DNA from: Lachnospiraceae bacterium
GTDB lineage: Bacteria; Bacillota_A; Clostridia; Lachnospirales; Lachnospiraceae
DNA: 5,590 nucleotides
Assembly: GCA_017613595.1 (NCBI GenBank)
Contig: JAGADM010000157.1
Span: 1-5,590, forward strand
Direction of reading: 5' to 3'
Below the pieces are notes generated by a model, which did no database searches, was not told the DNA's origin, and saw nothing but the letters and a program-made list of their open reading frames with translations. The position numbers and the translations under genes are program-made. Below, piece after piece: positions 1-5,507 of the stretch (positions within the stretch are counted from its first letter, which is position 1; each line of letters starts with the position of its first letter).

Positions 1-1067
1 CGAAGGTGGAGCTTAAGAACGCTTCGTTCGAGTATACCTTCACAGAGGATGATTTTGAGAAGTGCACGGTAATCGATCCGTTCAAGGGCTTTGAATTCAA
101 ATGCGAGGGCTACAACGGTTCCGCAAAGATTACGTATAGCTACGATAACTGCGATGAGATTACGAAAACGCTTTTCTACATCTCTCCGAATTATGACGAA
201 CTGTACGATGCGAAGAAGAACGGGGATACGATCACATTTACCGCAACACCGAGCTGGAATTATAATGACGGTATCATCAAATGGGACGGCAAATACTATT
301 TCGCTGACGAGAAGAGTCTCACCAAGGTGTACGAGGTAAGCGGCCTTGAAGAGCTTCAGGAGATTGACCTTTTCGAGGGCATTCAGTTTGAATACAGCGG
401 AATGTCGCCGAACCTTTCGATATCGGTCGATGAGTCCGAAATGCCGGAAATTCTGAGCGACAACGTTTATTATTCCATCGACGGGAAAAGCTACGGCTAC
501 GCAATCGGAGACGAAGTTACGGTTATCGCATCGGTTTACTATGAAAGCGATTTCACCAATGCGGGCTATACTTACGATAAGGACAAAAAGACTTATACGT
601 TCACAATCCCTTATTCCGCGCCCCATATGCTGAGCGGCACCGATAAGGAAGTCGATTATGATCCCGAGCTGTTCGGACGCATGGAGAGCGCTATGGATGA
701 GGCCGTAGGAACCGACAAATTCCCCGGAAACGTTCAGGCGCCGGGCATCATCAAGTCGATCGACGAATTCAAGTACGGCGAGGCGGAGCTGTTCTCCGCA
801 TACGATGAGAACGATGATCTTCGTAACCAGATCATGCAGATCGTTGAGATCGCCTACACCTATACGGGAGCGGACGGTCAGGACAAGACCGCATACGCTT
901 ACATCGTATGCCAGATGTACGATATCGTCGTCAATGAGGACGGTGAACTCGAGGCAAAATACGACAATACCATCGACGTTACCTACATGGAATCCGTAGA
1001 GAAAACCTCAGCCGCATTTGAACTCTACAGAAACGCGGAAGGAGTCGATTCTAAGAAGCTGCGGTAG
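1..1067 (+). CDS. Acidic repeat-containing protein, probably extracytoplasmic, 5'-truncated
   Basis: The reading frame is open from the window edge (first full codon at base 3) to TAG at 1065-1067. The first possible start, GTG at 6, has no ribosome site, so the true start is taken to lie upstream. The 354 visible residues are rich in Asp, Glu, Tyr and Thr and look beta-rich. Counting from the GTG, two diverged copies of one module can be seen: one near residues 8-80 (DPFKGFEFKCEGYNG) and one near 108-200 (DLFEGIQFEYSGMSP), each ending in a strand such as DTITFTAT or KTYTFTIP. A different region of about 150 residues follows. No transmembrane segment or enzyme motif is present in the visible part. 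From general knowledge, Firmicutes zinc-ribbon membrane proteins often carry such F-x-G-x-x-F-x-x-x-G modules outside the membrane. An N-terminal zinc ribbon and membrane helix upstream is therefore a guess. Function unknown. Confidence 0.8.
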   Translation, partial: KVELKNASFEYTFTEDDFEKCTVIDPFKGFEFKCEGYNGSAKITYSYDNCDEITKTLFYISPNYDELYDAKKNGDTITFTATPSWNYNDGIIKWDGKYYFADEKSLTKVYEVSGLEELQEIDLFEGIQFEYSGMSPNLSISVDESEMPEILSDNVYYSIDGKSYGYAIGDEVTVIASVYYESDFTNAGYTYDKDKKTYTFTIPYSAPHMLSGTDKEVDYDPELFGRMESAMDEAVGTDKFPGNVQAPGIIKSIDEFKYGEAELFSAYDENDDLRNQIMQIVEIAYTYTGADGQDKTAYAYIVCQMYDIVVNEDGELEAKYDNTIDVTYMESVEKTSAAFELYRNAEGVDSKKLR

Positions 1068-1096
1068 TTGACATTACCCCTTTTTACAGGTATAAT
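1068..1096 (+). promoter_or_regulatory. Consensus sigma-A/sigma-70 promoter for the isomerase gene
   Basis: TTGACA at 1068-1073 and TATAAT at 1091-1096 both match the vegetative consensus exactly, and the spacer is the optimal 17 nt. Transcription should begin around 1102-1105, giving a leader of about 50 nt before the isomerase ATG at 1153. The -35 box begins on the base directly after the TAG stop of the preceding gene, so there is no room for a conventional terminator between them. No clear repressor operator or catabolite (cre) site overlaps the promoter. It therefore looks strong and largely constitutive unless control lies in the leader. Confidence 0.93.
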
Positions 1097-1129
1097 GAAA
1101 TTTGCATGGGTGTACCCCAAAAACTATAT

Positions 1130-1153
1130 AGAAAGGTTTGGTATTTTACGCAA
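1130..1153 (+). promoter_or_regulatory. Isomerase ribosome site with unusually long spacing
   Basis: The only Shine-Dalgarno-like sequence in the leader is AGAAAGG at 1130-1136. It ends 16 nt before the ATG at 1153, longer than the usual 5-10 nt. The interval can fold as a small hairpin: TTGGTA (1138-1143) pairs with TAC and CAA (1147-1149 and 1151-1153) around a TTT loop, with G1150 bulged. If formed, it would bring the ribosome site close to the ATG. This is inference from pairing only. Confidence 0.45.
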
Positions 1154-2634
1154 TGGCTATGACGAATATTCCTGAAGTAAAGCTTGGCATTATTGCGGTA
1201 AGCCGTGACTGTTTCCCGATTCAGCTTTCGAAGAAGCGTCGCGATGCAATCGGTGCGGCTTACAAGGGCGACCTTTATGTTTGCCCGGTTATGGTAGAGA
1301 ATGAGAAGGATATGCTTTCGGCAGTTGCGGACGTTAAGGCCGCAGAGTGCAACGCTTTGGTTGTATTCCTCGGAAACTTCGGTCCCGAGACTCCCGAGAC
1401 TTTGATTGCAAAGAATTTTGACGGTCCCTGCATGTTCGTGGCAGCAGCAGAGGGCGACGGCGATATGATTAACGGCCGTGGCGATGCATACTGCGGTATG
1501 CTGAACTGCTCCTACAACCTCGGCATGCGTCATCTGAAGGGTTACATTCCGGAGTATCCGGTTGGAACCGCTGACGATATCGCAAAGATGATCGGTGAGT
1601 TCGTTCCGATCGCACGCGCCGTTATCGGTGTTAAGAACCTTAAGATTATTACCTTCGGTCCCAGACCGCAGGACTTCTTCGCCTGCAACGCTCCCATCAA
1701 GGGTCTATATGAGATCGGCGTTGAGGTTGAGGAGAACTCTGAGCTTGACCTGTTTGTAGCTTACAAGGCACATGCAAACGATCCCCGTATCCCGGCTGTC
1801 TGCGAAGACATGGCGAAGGAGATGGGCGAGGGCTGCTACTATCCTGAGATGAACGAGCGCATGGCTCAGTTCGAGCTGACTCTCCTTGACTGGGCTGAGC
1901 AGCACAAGGGTTCCCGCAAGTATGTTGCATTTGCCGATAAGTGCTGGCCGGCATTCCCCGAGACCTTCGGTTTCGAGCCTTGCTACGTGAACAGCCGTCT
2001 TGCAAGCCGCGGTATTCCGGTATCCTGCGAAGTAGATATCTACGGCGCACTTTCCGAGTACATCGGCGCATGCGTATCGCTCGATGCGGTTACGCTTCTT
2101 GACATCAACAACTCCGTTCCGCAGTACATTTACGATGAGGACATCAAGGGCAAGTTCAATTACAAGCTTACCGATACCTTCATGGGCTTCCACTGCGGCA
2201 ATACTCCTTCCTGCAAGATGTGCAGCGACCGTGCGATCAAGTATCAGCTGATTCAGCACCGTCTGCTTGAGCCCGAAGGAAGCGATCCTGATTTCACCCG
2301 CGGTACTCTTGAAGGCGACATCGCAGCGAACGACATCACGTTCTATCGTCTGCAGTGCAACAGCGACGGTGAGCTCGTTTCCTACATCGCAGAGGGCGAG
2401 ATTCTTCCCGTTAAGACCCGTTCCTTCGGCGGTATCGCAATCTTTGCCATCAACGAGATGGGACGTTTCTATCGTCACGTTCTGATCCAGAAGAGATATC
2501 CTCACCACGGTGCCGTTGCATTCGGTCACTACGGAAAGGCCCTCTTCGAAGTATTCAAGTTCCTCGGCATCAAGGACATCGCTTACAATCAGCCGAAGTC
2601 CCTTCCTTACCCGACCGAGAATCCTTGGGCATAA
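1153..2634 (+). CDS. L-fucose/L-arabinose isomerase family protein (COG2407 type)
   Basis: Predicted cytoplasmic aldose-ketose isomerase of 493 residues, close to the roughly 500 of arabinose isomerase and shorter than the roughly 590 of E. coli FucI. ATG 1153 is chosen because family similarity begins near NIPEVKLGIIAVSRDCFP; ATG 1159 is an alternative, and in-frame TTG 1138 sits too close to the ribosome site. Candidate metal ligands, numbered from ATG 1153, are Glu293 (CEVDIYGAL), Asp317 (LLDINNS), His347 (FHCGN) and His451/452 (YPHHGAVAFGHYG). The Glu-to-Asp distance of 24 equals my recollection of the E. coli FucI manganese ligands, and the His pattern resembles AraA. The cysteines at 348, 354 and 357 cluster near the presumed active site. 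The gene has its own promoter and appears monocistronic. Arg codons are almost all CGT/CGC, unlike the neighbours, which suggests high expression. No fucose or arabinose pathway gene is adjacent, so family membership is firm but substrate is not assigned. Confidence 0.9.
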   Translation: MAMTNIPEVKLGIIAVSRDCFPIQLSKKRRDAIGAAYKGDLYVCPVMVENEKDMLSAVADVKAAECNALVVFLGNFGPETPETLIAKNFDGPCMFVAAAEGDGDMINGRGDAYCGMLNCSYNLGMRHLKGYIPEYPVGTADDIAKMIGEFVPIARAVIGVKNLKIITFGPRPQDFFACNAPIKGLYEIGVEVEENSELDLFVAYKAHANDPRIPAVCEDMAKEMGEGCYYPEMNERMAQFELTLLDWAEQHKGSRKYVAFADKCWPAFPETFGFEPCYVNSRLASRGIPVSCEVDIYGALSEYIGACVSLDAVTLLDINNSVPQYIYDEDIKGKFNYKLTDTFMGFHCGNTPSCKMCSDRAIKYQLIQHRLLEPEGSDPDFTRGTLEGDIAANDITFYRLQCNSDGELVSYIAEGEILPVKTRSFGGIAIFAINEMGRFYRHVLIQKRYPHHGAVAFGHYGKALFEVFKFLGIKDIAYNQPKSLPYPTENPWA

Positions 2635-2664
2635 GTTTTGAATCGTTAGGTTATTCTATACCGG

Positions 2665-2694
2665 GAGCGGTTCCGCAGGCTTGCGGAGCCGCTC
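2665..2694 (+). terminator. 13-bp hairpin after the isomerase gene, probable terminator
   Basis: Bases 2665-2677 pair with 2682-2694 (GAGCGGTTCCGCA against TGCGGAGCCGCTC) with one G-T wobble and a GGCT loop. It begins 30 nt after the isomerase stop. The following bases are TTAATGTATAC, a poor T-tract for an intrinsic terminator. It may therefore end transcription only partly, or protect the 3' end of the isomerase message, with readthrough into the next gene. Confidence 0.6.
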
Positions 2695-2704
2695 TTAATG
2701 TATA

Positions 2705-2717
2705 CGGCCTTTGGCCG
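2705..2717 (+). other. Small hairpin just upstream of the DUF4236 ribosome site
   Basis: CGGCC (2705-2709) and GGCCG (2713-2717) form a perfect 5-bp stem with a TTT loop. It touches the first base of the purine-rich ribosome site at 2717-2725. It could modulate access of the ribosome or be a chance GC-rich palindrome. Confidence 0.4.
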
Positions 2718-2725
2718 GAAGGAGG
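2717..2725 (+). promoter_or_regulatory. Strong ribosome binding site deciding the DUF4236 start
   Basis: GGAAGGAGG at 2717-2725 is a near-perfect Shine-Dalgarno sequence and is followed by AAA and then ATG at 2729. The 3-nt gap is short, but the protein from this ATG begins MGLRFRKSIK, the typical opening of DUF4236 proteins. The upstream in-frame TTG at 2711 would place the ribosome site inside the gene and is not used. Confidence 0.8.
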
Positions 2726-2728
2726 AAA

Positions 2729-3679
2729 ATGGGACTCCGGTTTCGTAAAAGCATTAAGATTCTTCCGGGCGTGAAACTGAACCTCGGAACAAAAGGCGCA
2801 AGCGTATCCGTCGGCCGGCGAGGCATGCATTATACGATGCATACGAGCGGGCGGAAGACGGTTTCGGTCGGACTTCCGGGAACCGGGCTGTCGTATGTGA
2901 AGAACATCAGCTCCGGCAAGAAGTCTTCGTCGAAATCCTCGACCGGATACAAGGATCCGAGGCAGAAAGCTGCCGCACAGGCGGAAGCGAAGGCAGAACT
3001 TGAAGCCGTACAGGAAGAGGTTTTAAAGTATCGCGAATATGTGGAGAGCATTAAAAGCCATCATAAGGAAAGCGACCCGGTTGTTGACTGGCGTGCCATC
3101 TGCGACGGGGACCTGACCGCATACGGCTATGATAAGCTTAAGGATATCGCGCTTCATGTGCTCGGCGGCGATGTGGAAGCTTATTACTCGGCAGTTGAGA
3201 TTATGCAGCCCTACGAGGACCTTCGGGAATTCGGGCATTCGTTCGAATTCGGAACGGATGCGTCCGATTTTGCGGAAGTACAGTTTGAAATTGCCGAAGA
3301 GGAAGTGATGCCGGTCGTCGAAGTGACCGCGACCGCATCCGGAAAGCTCACCGAGAAGGATCTCCCGAAGGGCAAATACTACGAACTTCTTGAGGACTAT
3401 GTATGCAGCACGGCCATCCGGACCGCCCGTGACACATTTGCGCTGCTTCCGGTCGAAACGGTTTATGTGCACGCCGTGCAGACGCAGGTGAACCCTGCGA
3501 CCGGCCTCTCGGATGAGGAAACGCTGCTGTCGGTCAAGTTCACGAAGGACTGGTTTACGAAGGTCGATTTTACGAAGATCGATCCGTCTCAGTTTATGAC
3601 GTTGTTTGAGTGCCGCATGAAGTGCGGCAAGACTACGGGGTTCTCCCCGGTAATCCGGCTTTCGAGCGGAGAACAGTAA
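2729..3679 (+). CDS. DUF4236 domain-containing protein, function unknown
   Basis: Complete gene of 316 residues ending in TAA. Residues 1-57 are a clear DUF4236 domain: RFRKSIKILPGVKLNLG, then SVSVGRRG, then VSVGLPGTGLSYV, a small beta-rich glycine-patterned domain common at the N-terminus of bacterial proteins of unknown role. A Ser/Lys linker (about 62-75) leads to an Ala/Glu-rich charged stretch (about 77-112) that should be helical and possibly coiled-coil. A more compact region follows. The C-terminal 90 residues (VETVYVHAVQTQVNP through GFSPVIRL) form a conserved-looking domain I have seen fused to DUF4236 but cannot name. It holds three closely spaced FTK units. No signal peptide or membrane helix is visible, so it is probably cytoplasmic. 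It lies 34 nt upstream of iorA on the same strand, so co-transcription is possible; no independent promoter was found for either gene. Confidence 0.88.
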   Translation: MGLRFRKSIKILPGVKLNLGTKGASVSVGRRGMHYTMHTSGRKTVSVGLPGTGLSYVKNISSGKKSSSKSSTGYKDPRQKAAAQAEAKAELEAVQEEVLKYREYVESIKSHHKESDPVVDWRAICDGDLTAYGYDKLKDIALHVLGGDVEAYYSAVEIMQPYEDLREFGHSFEFGTDASDFAEVQFEIAEEEVMPVVEVTATASGKLTEKDLPKGKYYELLEDYVCSTAIRTARDTFALLPVETVYVHAVQTQVNPATGLSDEETLLSVKFTKDWFTKVDFTKIDPSQFMTLFECRMKCGKTTGFSPVIRLSSGEQ

Positions 3680-3682
3680 TTT

Positions 3683-3697
3683 GCGGGGACATCCCGC
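3683..3697 (+). other. Small hairpin between the DUF4236 gene and iorA
   Basis: GCGGG (3683-3687) pairs with CCCGC (3693-3697) around a GACAT loop. It fills the front half of the 34-nt spacer and is followed by the iorA ribosome site rather than by a T-run, so it is not a normal terminator. It could influence translation of iorA or mRNA processing between the two genes; chance is also possible. Confidence 0.4.
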
Positions 3698-3702
3698 GGA
3701 AT

Positions 3703-3706
3703 GGAG
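3703..3706 (+). promoter_or_regulatory. Ribosome binding site deciding the iorA start (GTG 3714)
   Basis: GGAG at 3703-3706 lies 7 nt before GTG at 3714. The resulting N-terminus, MKEYVMGNGAIGLAAL, matches the usual IorA opening of a few charged residues followed by a GN-x-A-I-x-x-G/A-A motif. The in-frame TTG at 3681 and the ATG at 3729 fit less well; the ATG would remove the conserved first strand. Confidence 0.7.
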
Positions 3707-3713
3707 AAACCAG

Positions 3714-5507
3714 GTGAAAGAATATGTTATGGGAAACGGAGCCATCGGACTTGCTGCGCTTGCGGCCGGCGTGAATCTGGTCTCCGGTTATCCCGGAACG
3801 CCCTCTTCGGAAATCGTGGAGACGGTTGCGAAGTATCCGCATAACGGCGTGCATGTCGAATGGTCCGTCAACGAGAAGGCTGCAATGGAGGTAGCGGCTG
3901 CCGCTTCGTACAGCGGCGCGAGAACGCTCGTTACGATGAAGCAGGTCGGTCTGAATGTCGCTTCCGACCCGCTGATGAGCCTTGCGTATGTCGGCGTCAA
4001 GGGCGGTATGGTCGTTGTTTCTGCGGACGACCCGGGTCCGATTTCCTCGCAGACCGAGCAGGATACGAGAAGATTTGCGGAATTCGCGCGGATTCCGGTG
4101 TTCGATCCGGCTTCCCCTGAGGAAGCCTACGAGATGATCGGGGATGCCTACGAGTGCTCCGAGAAGTACAAAACGCCCGTATTGTTCCGTCCGACAACAC
4201 GCGTGGACCACGCATACGCGGCAATCGAGCATCCGGAACGGACTGTCCCGAAGAGTGTTCCCGGTTTTGTGAAGGATTCGAAGAAGTGGGTCATCTTCCC
4301 GCGGCTTTCGTTCGCCAATCACGCGATGATTGAAAAGCGGAACGTCGAAATCGGCGAGGAGTTTTCTTCTTACCGGTTCAACACCGCGGAGGGCGGCGAC
4401 TCGAAGAAGGCAGTCGTTGCCTCCGGAATCAGCTACGCTTATGCGAAGGAGTTCTTAAAGGATTACCCCGAGGTGAAGCTGATCCGCATCGGAACGCCTT
4501 ACCCGTTCCCGGAAAGCTTTGTGAAGAAGGCGCTTACGGGCGTTACGGAAATTCTCTGTTTAGAGGAACTGAGCCCGTATAACGAGGAGCAGATTGCGAA
4601 ACTCTGCGGCAGGAACGGAATCCTTCTCACGATTCGCGGCAAGCTTACGGGGGATGTCCCCGCAAGCGGAGAACTGAGCACCGACTTGATAAAAGGTATT
4701 CTGCAGCAGTATCTCGGGCTTCCCGCGAAAGACACCGGAATTGATTTAAGCGATGCGCCGGAGCTTCCGGTCCGTCCGCCGGTTCTGTGCGCCGGCTGTC
4801 CGCACCGCGCTTCGTTCTACGCGGTCAAGAAGGCGATGAAGGGCCGCAAATGTTATTTCTGCGGCGACATCGGCTGCTATACGCTCGGAAACGCCCAGCC
4901 GCTTGACATGTGTGACACCTGCCTTTGCATGGGAGCAGGCATTACGATGGCGCAGGGCTTCACGTGGATGGACAAAGAAGGGATCGGCTTCGCATTTGTC
5001 GGCGATTCCACGTTCTTCGCGTCGGGGATGACCGGCATCGTGAACGCGGTTTACAACAACGCGAACATGATTCTGTGCGTGCTTGATAATTCGACGACCG
5101 CGATGACCGGCCACCAGCCGCACCCGGGAACCGGGCGCAACATGATGGGCGACATTGTCGAGAAGGTCGACATCGCTTCGGTGCTCACGGGAATCGGTGT
5201 TTCGAAGGTCATGACCGTGAATCCGCTCAACCTGAATGAGGCAATGGGAGCCGTCCGGGCGTGTGCGAGCCTGCCCGGCGTGAAGGCAATCATCTTCAAG
5301 TCTCCGTGCGTTGCGATTACGAAGCCTTCCGGCAAATGCCACGTAGGCGAAACCTGCATCAACTGCGGCACCTGCATCCGCGAGATCGGCTGTCCCGGCC
5401 TGATCCGGGTGGACGGGCAGGTGACGATTGATTCGAATCTCTGCACGGGATGCGGGCTTTGCAGTCAGATTTGCCCGGTGAACGCGATTGAGGAGGAATG
5501 CCCATGA
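3714..5507 (+). CDS. iorA: Indolepyruvate:ferredoxin oxidoreductase, alpha subunit
   Basis: Catalytic subunit of the oxygen-sensitive cytoplasmic enzyme that converts indolepyruvate and other aryl pyruvates, CoA and oxidised ferredoxin to aryl-acetyl-CoA, CO2 and reduced ferredoxin (EC 1.2.7.8). It has 597 residues from GTG 3714, a typical length. The order is: pyrimidine-type TPP domain (about 1-180) with YPGTPSSE at 26-33 and VEWSVNEKAAMEVA near 48; a middle domain (about 230-335); a TPP/Mg domain (about 355-530) with CAGCPHR at 359-365, GDIGCYTLG at 384, DTCLCMGAG near 401, and GDSTFF (430) through LDN (457-459), TTAMTGHQPHPGTG; and a C-terminal two-cluster ferredoxin domain. The cluster cysteines are 548, 551, 554, 560 (last spacing five residues) and 577, 580, 583, 587 (standard C-x2-C-x2-C-x3-C-P). 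All expected motifs are present, so it should be functional. The stop overlaps the iorB start as ATGA. The enzyme links aromatic amino-acid breakdown, or reverse synthesis, to ferredoxin. Confidence 0.97.
   Translation: MKEYVMGNGAIGLAALAAGVNLVSGYPGTPSSEIVETVAKYPHNGVHVEWSVNEKAAMEVAAAASYSGARTLVTMKQVGLNVASDPLMSLAYVGVKGGMVVVSADDPGPISSQTEQDTRRFAEFARIPVFDPASPEEAYEMIGDAYECSEKYKTPVLFRPTTRVDHAYAAIEHPERTVPKSVPGFVKDSKKWVIFPRLSFANHAMIEKRNVEIGEEFSSYRFNTAEGGDSKKAVVASGISYAYAKEFLKDYPEVKLIRIGTPYPFPESFVKKALTGVTEILCLEELSPYNEEQIAKLCGRNGILLTIRGKLTGDVPASGELSTDLIKGILQQYLGLPAKDTGIDLSDAPELPVRPPVLCAGCPHRASFYAVKKAMKGRKCYFCGDIGCYTLGNAQPLDMCDTCLCMGAGITMAQGFTWMDKEGIGFAFVGDSTFFASGMTGIVNAVYNNANMILCVLDNSTTAMTGHQPHPGTGRNMMGDIVEKVDIASVLTGIGVSKVMTVNPLNLNEAMGAVRACASLPGVKAIIFKSPCVAITKPSGKCHVGETCINCGTCIREIGCPGLIRVDGQVTIDSNLCTGCGLCSQICPVNAIEEECP
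5491..5496 (+). promoter_or_regulatory. iorB ribosome binding site inside the iorA end
   Basis: AGGAGG at 5491-5496 sits 7 nt before ATG 5504. Another in-frame ATG at 5498 is only 1 nt from this site, so 5504 is the better start. The site is within the last iorA codons, consistent with translational coupling of the two subunits. Confidence 0.8.

Noticed and set aside
6..8. GTG as the real start of the first gene
   Set aside because: No ribosome site precedes it, the frame is open to the window edge, and a signal or anchor region would be expected upstream.
1068..1152. Catabolite-repression (cre) or sugar-regulator operator at the isomerase promoter
   Set aside because: No 14-base cre-like pattern with a central CG and no convincing long palindrome was found; GGGT-GT-ACCC at 1108-1117 is too short to claim as an operator.
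1084..1533. Minus-strand open frame of 149 codons crossing the isomerase promoter
   Set aside because: It covers the promoter and the conserved isomerase N-terminus and has no family resemblance.
1705..2529. Long open frame (274 codons) on the minus strand opposite the isomerase gene
   Set aside because: It lies wholly within a well-supported gene, shows no recognisable domain, and is explained by the biased codon use of the + strand gene.
2635..2728. Independent promoter for the DUF4236 gene
   Set aside because: Weak boxes such as TTGAAT (2638) or TTGCGG (2681) lack a -10 partner at acceptable spacing.
2729..3679. Prophage or mobile element origin of the DUF4236 gene
   Set aside because: DUF4236 proteins can occur in accessory regions, but no integrase, attachment repeat or phage gene is present here, and the base use resembles that of iorA.
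3023..4322. Two overlapping minus-strand open frames opposite the DUF4236 gene and iorA
   Set aside because: Both run against conserved coding sequence, have Arg/His-rich low-plausibility translations and lack a suitable ribosome site; they are mirror frames.
4746..5446. Minus-strand open frames opposite the iorA TPP and ferredoxin domains
   Set aside because: The + strand contains unmistakable catalytic motifs here; the opposite translations are composition artefacts.
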